Positions 1 through 6,462 of a stretch of 6,946 bases of DNA are shown in pieces. Within the stretch, counting starts at the first letter, position 1. Every line of letters begins with the position of its first letter. A model generated the notes under the pieces. The model saw only the letters and a program-made list of their open reading frames with translations. It did not search any database and was not told the origin of the DNA. Position numbers and translations under genes: made by a program. Source of the DNA: Fimbriiglobus sp. GTDB lineage: Bacteria; Planctomycetota; Planctomycetia; Gemmatales; Gemmataceae. The stretch is taken from the NCBI GenBank assembly GCA_025352585.1, contig JANXTD010000017.1:1-6946 (forward strand). The letters are read 5' to 3'.

Positions 1-1
1 C

Positions 2-172
2 AACGCGGCCGAGAAGCTGAAAGACAATCCGGCGCTTCAAAATCGCTTGTTCGCGGCGTGGGGAATATCGCCCGACCTTCGGATATTGCTCAATGGCGGT
101 GCGCCTGGCCTGGCCAAACTCCGCCACGCGTCACCGGGAATCTCGACCTCGGCGCGTCCTCCCACGCGGTGA
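2..172 (+). pseudogene. Possible C-terminal coding fragment in frame +2, overlapping the PATR gene
   Basis: Frame +2 is open from the left edge to TGA at 170-172. Its first ~43 residues (starting NAAEKLKDNPALQNRLFAAW, then ISPDLRILLNGG) read like ordinary protein. The same bases in frame +1, the frame of the downstream gene, give an unlikely Arg/Gln/Ser-rich string. Codons here (AAA, AAT, ATA, TTG) are less G+C-rich than in the rest of the window. I do not recognise a family. It may be the end of an upstream gene, or the original N-terminal side of the PATR protein now out of frame. The minus strand is also open over part of this stretch, so the coding strand is not certain. Confidence 0.35.
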
Positions 173-1836
173 CGGTCGCCGACGGGCCGGCCCCGGTCGA
201 TGCGGTGATCGACGCGAACGTGTCTGGCACCGGCGGACTCGTCAAAGCGGGGCCGGGGTTGCTCCGCCTGAACGGCGGCAGCCCCTACACTGGCGCGACT
301 CTCGTGGCCGCGGGCACCCTTGAAGTCTTGGGGTCGCTGGGGCGAAGCTCGGTGACCCTAGCCGGCGGGACGCTCGGCGGGGAGGGGGGGCTCGGCTCGC
401 TCACGGTGACCGGCGGGACCGTCGCCCCGAGCCTCGGGGTGGCCTCGGCACCCGGAACCTTGAACGTCGAGGCCTTGGTCTTCGGGGCAGGAGTCTTCGC
501 ACCGCAGATTTCGGGCGACTTCCACGACCCGGCGGACCGCCTCCAGGTGATCGGTCCGGTCACCCTGACGGGGGTAGTCTTGACGCCGACGCGGACCGGC
601 CCGCCCCTGGATGTCGGGGACCCGTTCTACATCCTCACCAATGACTCCGACGACGCGGTCGTCGGCACCTTCTCCGGGTTGCCGCAGGGCGCGACCCTGA
701 CGGTGAACGGCCAACTCTTCGCCGTGAGTTACGCCGACGGCGACGGCAACGACGTGGCCCTCAGGGCCTTGACGAACCCGACACCGCCCGTCCCCGTCGT
801 ACCGGTCGTGCCGCCGGTCATCCCGCCGGTCACCCCGCCGGTCACGCCCAAGCCGGCCCTCGTCGGCGTGCCGCTGTTCGCGGCCGGCACCGACGCCGGC
901 ACCGTCGGCACCGCGACGCTGTACAACGCCGACAAGTCGGTGCGCATCACCGTCACCCCCTTCGGCGACTTCAGCGGCGGCGTCCGCGTCGCCGCGGCCG
1001 ACTTCAACGGCGACGGCGTGGCCGACCTCGCCGTCGGCACCGGGCCGGGCCGCGCCACGCAGGTCGTCGTCCTCGACGGCGTCACGCAAAAGGTGCTGTT
1101 CACGATCGACCCGTTCGAGGCGACGTTCACCGGCGGCGTCAACGTCACCGCCGGCGACGTGACCGGCGACGGACTCGCCGACCTCGTCATCACCCCCGAC
1201 CAGGGCGGCGGGCCGCGCGGCCGGGTCTTCGCCGGCAACACCACGGCCGCGGCGTTCGCGCAGTACGCCGACTTCTTCGGCATCGACGACAAGGCGTTCT
1301 TCGGCGGGGCGCGGGCCGGCGTGGCCGACCTCGACGGCGACGGCGTCGGCGACCTGATCGTCTCGGCCGGCTTCGGCGGCGGGCCGCGCGTGGCCGGGTA
1401 CAACGGCCTGACGCTGGGGCTGGTCACCCCGGTCAAGCTGTTCGGCGACTTCCTGGCTTTCGAGGCCGACCTGCGCAACGGGGCATTCGTCACCGGCGGC
1501 GACCTCGACGGCGACGGCCGCGCGGAACTGATTGCCGGTGGCGGCCCCGGCGGCGGCCCGCGCGTGACGGCGTTCTCGGGCGCGGTCCTGCTCGCCAACC
1601 AGCAGTTGCCGCTCGTGAACTTCTTCGCCGGCGACGTGGACAGTCGCGGCGGCGTCCGGGTCACGGTCAAGAACCTCGACGGCGACGCCAGCGCCGACCT
1701 CGTGGTCGGCGCCGGCACCGCGGCCGGGTCGCGCGTGACCGCCTACGCCGGCAAGTCCCTCGGGGCCGTGACGCCGCCGGAACTCTTCGCCTTCGACGCC
1801 CTCGCCGGGTTCGCCGGCGGCGTGTTCGTGGGGTAA
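58..1836 (+). CDS. Secreted/surface beta-rich protein: PATR repeat plus five FG-GAP repeats (5' end uncertain)
   Basis: This is the C-terminal part of a surface or exported repeat protein; ligand and exact role are unknown. Residues are counted from the GTG at 58. About 26-100 match an autotransporter-associated repeat (GNLDLG near 28, GTGGLVKAGPGLLRLNG at 57-73, YTGATLVAAGTLEV at 77-90). About 100-238 continue as the usual beta-rich spacer ending FAVSYADGDGNDVAL. Residues 240-266 are a Pro/Val linker. Five FG-GAP/VCBS-like repeats follow, with Ca-loop motifs DFNGDGVAD (315), DVTGDGLAD (367), DLDGDGVGD (424), DLDGDGRAE (482) and a degenerate NLDGDASAD (539). Spacing is 52-58 residues, and GGGPRV-type strands recur after most of them. 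The ending FAGGVFVG looks like a complete C-terminus. The start is doubtful: no Shine-Dalgarno, no other Met in the protein, no signal peptide, and the frame stays open to base 1. The true N-terminus probably lies upstream or was lost. The family assignment is secure; the gene boundary is not. Confidence 0.78.
   Translation: MGNIARPSDIAQWRCAWPGQTPPRVTGNLDLGASSHAVTVADGPAPVDAVIDANVSGTGGLVKAGPGLLRLNGGSPYTGATLVAAGTLEVLGSLGRSSVTLAGGTLGGEGGLGSLTVTGGTVAPSLGVASAPGTLNVEALVFGAGVFAPQISGDFHDPADRLQVIGPVTLTGVVLTPTRTGPPLDVGDPFYILTNDSDDAVVGTFSGLPQGATLTVNGQLFAVSYADGDGNDVALRALTNPTPPVPVVPVVPPVIPPVTPPVTPKPALVGVPLFAAGTDAGTVGTATLYNADKSVRITVTPFGDFSGGVRVAAADFNGDGVADLAVGTGPGRATQVVVLDGVTQKVLFTIDPFEATFTGGVNVTAGDVTGDGLADLVITPDQGGGPRGRVFAGNTTAAAFAQYADFFGIDDKAFFGGARAGVADLDGDGVGDLIVSAGFGGGPRVAGYNGLTLGLVTPVKLFGDFLAFEADLRNGAFVTGGDLDGDGRAELIAGGGPGGGPRVTAFSGAVLLANQQLPLVNFFAGDVDSRGGVRVTVKNLDGDASADLVVGAGTAAGSRVTAYAGKSLGAVTPPELFAFDALAGFAGGVFVG
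976..1836 (+). repeat. Five tandem FG-GAP-like coding repeats
   Basis: Within the surface-protein gene, five units of roughly 52-58 codons recur. Each centres on a G-G-V/A-x-V-x3-D-x-x-G-D-G-x-A-D-L core, usually followed by G-x-G-x-G-G-P-R-V. The Ca-binding loops begin near nt 1000, 1156, 1327, 1501 and 1672. In integrin-alpha and related proteins such repeats fold as blades of a beta-propeller. Five units could be an incomplete or five-bladed propeller. The fifth loop (NLDGDASAD) has lost its first Asp and one Gly, so it may bind calcium weakly. Confidence 0.8.
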
Positions 1837-1841
1837 ACTGG

Positions 1842-1879
1842 ACTCCGGCCGTTCGTACGCTTGCGCACGGAGCCGGAGT
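1842..1879 (+). terminator. Hairpin just after the surface-protein stop (candidate terminator, no U-tract)
   Basis: ACTCCGG at 1842-1848 pairs with CCGGAGT at 1873-1879. After an AG bulge (1871-1872), CCGT at 1849-1852 pairs with ACGG at 1867-1870, and three further pairs (one a G-U wobble) lie inside. The structure starts 6 nt after the TAA. No T-run follows, so it could be a weak or factor-assisted terminator, or only an mRNA 3'-end stabiliser. Confidence 0.4.
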
Positions 1880-1943
1880 GTGGCACGAGCTTTGCGGCCC
1901 GCCCCCCGGTCAACCGAGGTCCGGAATCGGGGGAGTGTTTGCG

Positions 1944-2954
1944 ATGGGGATGCTCGACCACTGGAACGTCGTCGGTCCGTCCGGAATGGTACGCGCCAAG
2001 CCCGTGGCGGTGACCGTCGCCGGGCAAGCGATCTGCCTGTTCCGCACCAGTTCCGGCCGGCCCGCGGCGGTCGATGACGCCTGCCCGCACCGCCGCCTCA
2101 AGCTGAGCGTCGGCCGCGTCGTCGGCGACAAGGTCGAGTGCAAGTACCACGGCTGGACCTTCGACGCCTGCGGCGAGGGCGAAAGCCCCGGCACGCCCAA
2201 GTTGAACGCTTGCACGACCAGCTACGACGTGCGCGACCACGAGGGCTTGTTGTGGCTCAAGAGCCGCCGCAGCGACCCGGCGTTCCCCGACTTGAACCCC
2301 GCCGGCGACTACCCCATCGGCCACTACCATTACGTCGTCCCCGCGCCGCTCGAAGTCACCCTCGACAACTTCTGCGAGATCGAGCACACCGGCACCGTCC
2401 ACGAGAGTTTCGGCTACGACATCGAGCGCATGCACGAGGTCCGCGTGCGCTTCGAGCCGACCGACACGACGGTGCGGGTGGTCAACGTCGGCCCGACCAA
2501 GCGGATGGGCCGGCTGAGCGCGTGGGCGCTGGGCGTGACGAACGACTACGACTTCCACGACGACTGGACGACGCACTTCAGCCCGCTGTACACGGTTTAC
2601 GACCACTGGTGGACCAGCCCTGACGGCAAGCGCGAGTCGAAAATCCGCTGGCGCTTCTACATCTTCTTCACGCCGATCACCGCGACGACGACCGCCGTGC
2701 ATTCGATCGTCTACGGCCGCTCGACGTGGCCGGGACCGACGAACAGCCTGAGTTGGGGCAAGTACATCCTCGGCCGGGTGATGGACCGCGAGATGAAAGC
2801 CGACGTGGCGATGCTGGGCCATCTGGCCGACTACTCGCCGCGCATCGACGGCATGAAGCTGAGTCGCTTCGACAAGGTGTTGGGGCTGAACCGCGACCGC
2901 ATCGCCCGCATCTACCGCGGCGAGGCCAGCCCGCGCGTGAGCCTGGTGGGGTAG
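1944..2954 (+). CDS. Rieske [2Fe-2S] non-heme iron oxygenase, alpha-subunit type
   Basis: This is a predicted soluble oxygenase that takes electrons through a Rieske cluster to a mononuclear Fe(II) site, for hydroxylation or O/N-dealkylation of an unknown substrate. Numbering is from ATG 1944 (336 aa). The Rieske ligands are C47-P-H49 and C66-K-Y-H69-G-W. The mononuclear iron motif is N142-F-C-E145-I-E-H148-x4-H153. D287, in the C-terminal helix (MDREMKADVAMLGHLAD), could be the third iron ligand; this is inferred from position. Length and layout fit the VanA/pheophorbide-oxygenase-like single-subunit group. The start was chosen because GGGGGAG lies at 1929-1935, ~8 nt upstream; an in-frame GTG at 1878 would add 22 Pro/Gly-rich residues overlapping the hairpin. 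ATG 1950 is an alternative. No reductase or ferredoxin gene is adjacent, so electrons must come from elsewhere. The Glu at 145 replaces the usual bridging Asp. The family is certain; the substrate is unknown. Confidence 0.9.
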   Translation: MGMLDHWNVVGPSGMVRAKPVAVTVAGQAICLFRTSSGRPAAVDDACPHRRLKLSVGRVVGDKVECKYHGWTFDACGEGESPGTPKLNACTTSYDVRDHEGLLWLKSRRSDPAFPDLNPAGDYPIGHYHYVVPAPLEVTLDNFCEIEHTGTVHESFGYDIERMHEVRVRFEPTDTTVRVVNVGPTKRMGRLSAWALGVTNDYDFHDDWTTHFSPLYTVYDHWWTSPDGKRESKIRWRFYIFFTPITATTTAVHSIVYGRSTWPGPTNSLSWGKYILGRVMDREMKADVAMLGHLADYSPRIDGMKLSRFDKVLGLNRDRIARIYRGEASPRVSLVG

Positions 2955-2987
2955 TTGGGTGTCGTTGCCGTGTCGCGCAACGAGATT

Positions 2988-2993
2988 GAGGTG
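2988..2993 (+). promoter_or_regulatory. Ribosome binding site of the 75-aa protein
   Basis: GAGGTG lies 4 nt before ATG 2998. It is the clearest Shine-Dalgarno-like sequence among the genes here and decides the start over the upstream GTG at 2959. Confidence 0.55.
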
Positions 2994-2997
2994 CCCA

Positions 2998-3225
2998 ATG
3001 GATGAGTTGACGCCGGAATCCCTGGCCGCTCGCGTGGCCGAGTTGGAAGCGCGACTGGCCGCTCCGACGGTCAAAGATTGGCGGAAGGCCATCGGGCTGC
3101 CTTTCGACAGCGAATTCATGGAACAAGTCAACGAAGAGGGGAAGAAGTACCGCGAGTCTCTCCGCCGGGAAGCCGAAGCTGAGGCGGACGCCGAGGACGC
3201 CAGACGGGACGCCGAGTCGCAATGA
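2998..3225 (+). CDS. Small charged helical protein, 75 aa, unknown function
   Basis: The protein is small, soluble and probably all-helical. Residues ~5-21 (TPESLAARVAELEARLA) form a short amphipathic, possibly coiled-coil helix. A DWRKAIGLPFDSEFMEQV segment follows, then a very Glu/Arg/Ala-rich tail (GKKYRESLRREAEAEADAED). The ATG at 2998 is preferred over the GTG at 2959 because GAGGTG (2988-2993) sits 4 nt before it. It lies 43 nt after the Rieske stop and may be co-transcribed with that gene. The helix-DWR-x-x-x-G-acidic-tail arrangement resembles small planctomycete/cyanobacterial proteins that I recall near PIN-type toxins, so an antitoxin role is possible but unproven. Directly after it lie an overlapping ATG, a hairpin and a large palindrome; no intact partner gene remains. 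The ORF is likely real because of its ribosome binding site and composition; no function is assigned. Confidence 0.65.
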   Translation: MDELTPESLAARVAELEARLAAPTVKDWRKAIGLPFDSEFMEQVNEEGKKYRESLRREAEAEADAEDARRDAESQ

Positions 3226-3255
3226 TCGCGCTCGATGGAGACTCCATCCCGCGAT
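3225..3255 (+). terminator. Hairpin overlapping the stop of the 75-aa gene
   Basis: ATCGCG (3225-3230) pairs with CGCGAT (3250-3255). After a small internal loop, GATGG (3234-3238) pairs with CCATC (3244-3248) around the loop AGACT. The inner 15 bases, 3234-3248, are a perfect odd-centred palindrome. There is no T-run. It could end the Rieske/small-gene transcript or protect its 3' end together with the larger palindrome that starts 7 nt later. Confidence 0.45.
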
Positions 3256-3261
3256 GCGTTT

Positions 3262-3433
3262 CGGCTCCGCCGCAGGCGACTCTTGTTAGCCCGACGCGCG
3301 AGCGAGGGTCGCAGCGGGCGGAGGTAACGCGTACAGTCGGTGACGGTGCAGCCGTAGACACCACGCACTATCACAGCCCGCTTCGACCCTCGCTCGCGCG
3401 TCGGGCTAACAAGAGTCGCCTGCGGCGGAGCCG
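3262..3433. repeat. Large intergenic palindromic element, copy 1 (58-bp arms, 56-bp spacer)
   Basis: The left arm 3262-3319 (CGGCTCCGCCGCAGGCGACT...) is the reverse complement of the right arm 3376-3433 (...AGTCGCCTGCGGCGGAGCCG) at 57 of 58 positions. The single mismatch is at 3312/3383. The spacer 3320-3375 is not palindromic and encodes nothing recognisable. Transcribed, the arms would form a very stable ~58-bp stem. The same family occurs at 6471-6638. There is no transposase and no obvious target-site duplication. It resembles a dispersed REP/MITE-like intergenic element. It lies between the 75-aa gene and the crotonase gene. Confidence 0.92.
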
Positions 3434-3484
3434 CGTGACTGGTCGCGCAACTTCGCCTTGACCGCCGGCGGGGCTTCCCGCACG

Positions 3485-4540
3485 ATGTCTGGCATGTTGC
3501 ACGCCTCCGAGTCCGTGTGCGTCGCCTTCGCCGACGGCGTCGCCACGCTGTCGCTGCGCTTCCCCGGTACGCCTGTGAACGCGCTCAACTTGGCCCGCCT
3601 GCGCGAACTCGGCGCGGCGTTCGACGCCGTGAGCCGCTGCCCGCATGTCGAAGTGCTGGTCGTACGCTCGGGACTGCCCGGCGGCTTCTGCGGTGGCTTC
3701 GATCCGGCACTCGCCGACCACCTCCGCACGCCCGCCGACCGCGAAGTCTTTGCCGCCGAAGGTCAACGCATTGTGACTCGACTCGCGGAGTTGCCGTGCG
3801 TGACGGTCGCGTTCGTGGAAGGGCCGTGCGTCGGCCCCGGCGTCGCGCTGGCGTCGGCCTGCGACCACCGCTACGCCGTGACAGGGCCGGACGCCTGGTT
3901 CGGCGTCGCGCCCGGCGACCCACGCTGCTGGGAAGCCGCGCGGAGTGACACTCCGGCCGCGGTCGTGACGGCGCGCGAGGCTTGCCGCGTCGGGGCCATT
4001 GACGACGCCTTCACGGCGCGGCGGGCGGCCGTCGAGTTGCAACTGCACGTCGATCGGCACCAGCGGCGGCCACGCAAGCGAGTCCGGCTTGCGACGGCGA
4101 CGCAGTTGGCCGAACGGCGGCGGCAGTTTGCAGACTTTGCGCCGACGGCCCCGACGGATTCGCCCGTCTGGCCGACGGTCGATGTCGGGGTCGTGGCCGG
4201 CGACGACCGCTGTTTCGTCGCCGCGGTCGAAGCGGTCATGCGCGGTCGCCGGGCCGTTGTCCTCGCCACGAGTGACGCCGCGCTGGAACTCCATCAGGTC
4301 GCCGTCGGCCGGCACGTTGGCGAGGCGATGCGGCGGGGCCGGGTGACGCCGCTGGAGGCCGAGCAGGCGGCGGCGCGGGTCACGCACACGCTCGACGGCG
4401 GGCTGTTGGCGAGGCTGCCGCAAATCTTGACCGCCCAGCCGTCGGCGTTGCGCTTCCTCAAGCTCTCCCCCTGGGCGAAGGTCACCGACGGCACCGCCCC
4501 GTGGGCCGACCTGCTCGTCCGGCGGAGTCGGGCGTCGTGA
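3485..4540 (+). CDS. Crotonase-family protein with degenerate 3-hydroxyacyl-CoA dehydrogenase-like tail
   Basis: Numbering is from ATG 3485 (351 aa; ATG 3494 and TTG 3458 are alternatives, and none has a strong ribosome site). Residues ~10-180 are an enoyl-CoA hydratase/isomerase (crotonase) domain. The first oxyanion-hole region is GFCGGFDPAL at 67-76, and the second is VEGPCVGPGVALASACDHR at 111-129. The segment that normally carries the catalytic Glu pair and the GGTxRLPR stretch is shortened to GVAPGDPRCWEAARSD (140-155), so hydratase activity is doubtful. Residues ~232-310 resemble the NAD-binding part of FadB/FadJ: VGVVAGDD where GxGxxG is expected, AVVLATSDAALE as strand two, and GRVTPLEAEQAAARVTHTLD. 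The nucleotide-binding glycines are lost and the protein stops at about half the length of FadJ. It probably binds an acyl-CoA or has a non-catalytic role; beta-oxidation is inferred only from family. Its TGA overlaps the nth start. Confidence 0.8.
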   Translation: MSGMLHASESVCVAFADGVATLSLRFPGTPVNALNLARLRELGAAFDAVSRCPHVEVLVVRSGLPGGFCGGFDPALADHLRTPADREVFAAEGQRIVTRLAELPCVTVAFVEGPCVGPGVALASACDHRYAVTGPDAWFGVAPGDPRCWEAARSDTPAAVVTAREACRVGAIDDAFTARRAAVELQLHVDRHQRRPRKRVRLATATQLAERRRQFADFAPTAPTDSPVWPTVDVGVVAGDDRCFVAAVEAVMRGRRAVVLATSDAALELHQVAVGRHVGEAMRRGRVTPLEAEQAAARVTHTLDGGLLARLPQILTAQPSALRFLKLSPWAKVTDGTAPWADLLVRRSRAS

Positions 4541-5220
4541 GCCTGCCGCGGCTCAAGGAGCGCGTCCCCCTGCTGATGGCGGCCCTCGAAGCGAACTACC
4601 CGCTGTCGGCGACGGCCCTCGACTTCACCACCACGCTCGAACTCGCCGTGGCGACGATCCTGTCGGCGCAATGCACCGACATCCGCGTCAACCTCGTGAC
4701 GCCGGCGCTGTTCGCCCGCTTCCCGACAGTTCACGACTACGCCGCCTCGACGCCGGCGGAGATCGAGGGGTACGTCAAGACGACGGGGCTGTTCCGCAAC
4801 AAGGCCAAGAACATTCACGCCTTCGCCGTCGCCATAATCAAGGACCACGCCGGCGAGGTGCCGTGCACGATGGACGAACTGCTCGCGTTGCCGGGCGTCG
4901 GCCGCAAGACGGCGAATGTGGTGCTCGGCGACGGCTTCGGCGTCCCCGGCATCACCGTCGATACGCACGTCGGCCGGCTGTCGCGTCGGCTGGGGTTAAC
5001 GAAGCACGCCGACGCCGTGAAGGCCGAGTTCGACCTGATGCGGCTCATCCCGCAGCCCGAGTGGACGCACTTCAGCCACCGCATGATCCTGCACGGCCGG
5101 GCCGTTTGCGTCGCCCGCAGTCCGCGCTGCGACGGCTGCCCGGTCGCGGCGGTCTGCCCGAAGCGGGGCGTCGAGACTAAAGTGGTGGCACGCCTCCGCC
5201 GCCCGCCGGTCCCCGAGTGA
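4537..5220 (+). CDS. nth: Endonuclease III, DNA glycosylase/AP lyase
   Basis: This base-excision-repair enzyme removes oxidised pyrimidines and cleaves the DNA backbone 3' of the abasic site. Numbering is from GTG 4537 (227 aa; the E. coli enzyme is ~211). The helix-hairpin-helix motif is LPGVGRKTANVVL at 118-130, with catalytic Lys124. The catalytic Asp is D142 in VDTHVGRL. The C-terminal [4Fe-4S] ligands are C191-x6-C198-x2-C201-x5-C207, the exact endonuclease III spacing. LSAQCTDIRVN at 42-52 is also family-typical. GTG 4537 is chosen because it overlaps the crotonase TGA as GTGA, with GGAG at 4524-4527 nine bases upstream; GTG 4501 would add 12 residues with no family counterpart. Translation is therefore probably coupled to the upstream gene. 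The short basic, Pro-rich tail (VARLRRPPVPE) is not conserved in the family. Nothing essential is missing. Confidence 0.96.
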   Translation: MSLPRLKERVPLLMAALEANYPLSATALDFTTTLELAVATILSAQCTDIRVNLVTPALFARFPTVHDYAASTPAEIEGYVKTTGLFRNKAKNIHAFAVAIIKDHAGEVPCTMDELLALPGVGRKTANVVLGDGFGVPGITVDTHVGRLSRRLGLTKHADAVKAEFDLMRLIPQPEWTHFSHRMILHGRAVCVARSPRCDGCPVAAVCPKRGVETKVVARLRRPPVPE

Positions 5221-5227
5221 ACCCCCG

Positions 5228-6454
5228 ATGCGCACGCTCCTCGACCGCTTCCTCCGCTACGTCAAGATCGACACCCAGGCCGACGAGCGCTCGACGACCT
5301 ACCCCAGCACGCCGGGGCAACTCGTCCTCGCCGGGATGCTGCGCGACGAACTGCTCGCCCTCGGCTACGCCGACGCGCGAATGACCGAGTTCGGGATCGT
5401 CCACGCCACGATCCCCGGCAACGTCCCCGGTGCCCCGACGGTCGCGCTGAACTCGCACGTCGATACGTCGCCAGAATTCAGCGGCAAGGGCGTGAAGCCG
5501 CAGGTGATTCGCGAGTACCCCGGCGGCGACCTCGTCTTGCCGGGCGACCGGTCGCGGGTCATCAAGGTCGCGGAGTCGCCGGAGTTGGCGGCGCTCGTCG
5601 GCAAGACGATCGTCACGACCGACGGCACGACGCTGCTGGGCGGCGACGACAAGGCCGGCGTGGCGATCATCATGGAGGTCGCCCGCATCCTCGCCGAGGA
5701 CCCGACGATCCCGCACGGCCCGGTGAAGGTCGTGTTCACCTGCGACGAGGAGATCGGCAAGGGGGTCTTGCACCTCGACCCCGCCGACCTCGGCGCGGCA
5801 GTAGCGTACACGCTCGACGGCAGCGGCACCGCCGAGGTCGAGGGGGAGACGTTCAGCGCCGACAAGGCGACGGTGACGATCACCGGCGTGAACATCCACC
5901 CGGCGCTGGCGAAGGGCCGCATGACAAACGCCGTGCGGCTCGCCGGCATGTTCGTGGAGCGGCTGCCGACGCGGACGCTAGCCCCCGAAGTGACCGCCGA
6001 CCGCGAGGGCTTCTTGCACCCGTACCTCATCGAAGGCGGCGTGCCCAAGGTGACGCTGCACATCCTGCTGCGCGACTTCGCCACGCCCCGGCTGGCCGAG
6101 TACGCCGACCTGCTGCACGCGGTCGCCCGGCAACTTCTCGCGGAGTACCCGGAGGCGGCGATCGATGTCGCCGTGACGCCGCAGTACCGCAACATGCTCG
6201 ACGGCATGGCGAAGGAGCCGCGGGCGATCCCGTACGCGCTGGAGGCGGTACGCCGGCTGGGTTTGGTGCCCAAGACGCGGGCGATCCGCGGCGGCACCGA
6301 CGGCGCGCAGCTCACGGCCAAGGGCTTGCCGACGCCGAACCTGTCGGCCGGCGAGCACAACTTCCACTCGCCGCTGGAGTGGGTGTGTTTGGAGGAACTC
6401 GAAGTGAACGTGGCGACGGTCGTCGAGCTGCTGAAAGTCTGGGCGGGCCGGTAA
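5228..6454 (+). CDS. pepT: Peptidase T (tripeptide aminopeptidase, M20 family)
   Basis: This is a cytosolic dizinc aminopeptidase that releases the N-terminal residue of tripeptides in peptide turnover. It is 408 aa, the length of E. coli PepT. Zinc and catalytic motifs are all visible: H77-V-D79 in SHVDTSPEF, D140 in GTTLLGGDDKAG, general-base E174 and ligand E175 in FTCDEEIGKG, D197 in YTLDGSG, and H380 in EHNFHSPLEW. The N-terminal FLRYVKIDTQAD and the RGGTDGAQLTAKGLPTPNL segment (354-372) are PepT-typical, and the middle part (~210-325) is the lid/dimerisation domain. It starts at ATG 5228, 7 nt after the nth stop. No clear Shine-Dalgarno is visible, so it is probably translated by coupling or reinitiation as the third gene of the operon. 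The second large palindrome begins just after its TAA (6452-6454). No key residue is missing. Confidence 0.96.
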   Translation: MRTLLDRFLRYVKIDTQADERSTTYPSTPGQLVLAGMLRDELLALGYADARMTEFGIVHATIPGNVPGAPTVALNSHVDTSPEFSGKGVKPQVIREYPGGDLVLPGDRSRVIKVAESPELAALVGKTIVTTDGTTLLGGDDKAGVAIIMEVARILAEDPTIPHGPVKVVFTCDEEIGKGVLHLDPADLGAAVAYTLDGSGTAEVEGETFSADKATVTITGVNIHPALAKGRMTNAVRLAGMFVERLPTRTLAPEVTADREGFLHPYLIEGGVPKVTLHILLRDFATPRLAEYADLLHAVARQLLAEYPEAAIDVAVTPQYRNMLDGMAKEPRAIPYALEAVRRLGLVPKTRAIRGGTDGAQLTAKGLPTPNLSAGEHNFHSPLEWVCLEELEVNVATVVELLKVWAGR

Positions 6455-6462
6455 TCGCTCGG

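Noticed and set aside
729..1718. 329-codon minus-strand frame over the FG-GAP region
   Set aside because: Pro/Ser/Thr-rich mirror of the tandem repeats; the + strand holds the DxDGDG motifs.
1878..1943. Upstream GTG start for the Rieske gene
   Set aside because: Adds a Pro/Gly-rich segment overlapping the hairpin; ATG 1944 has a better-placed purine-rich ribosome site.
1743..3374. 543-codon open frame on the minus strand, opposite the Rieske gene
   Set aside because: His/Arg/Val/Ala-rich antisense shadow of a clear Rieske oxygenase. It starts inside the palindrome and has no recognisable domain. Long antisense frames are expected at this G+C.
3371..4423. 350-codon open frame on the minus strand, opposite the crotonase gene
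   Set aside because: Arg-rich low-complexity translation, ending in palindrome-derived residues; the + strand carries recognisable crotonase motifs.
4501..4536. Upstream GTG start for nth
   Set aside because: Adds 12 residues with no family counterpart; the GTGA overlap at 4537 with GGAG upstream is the better start.
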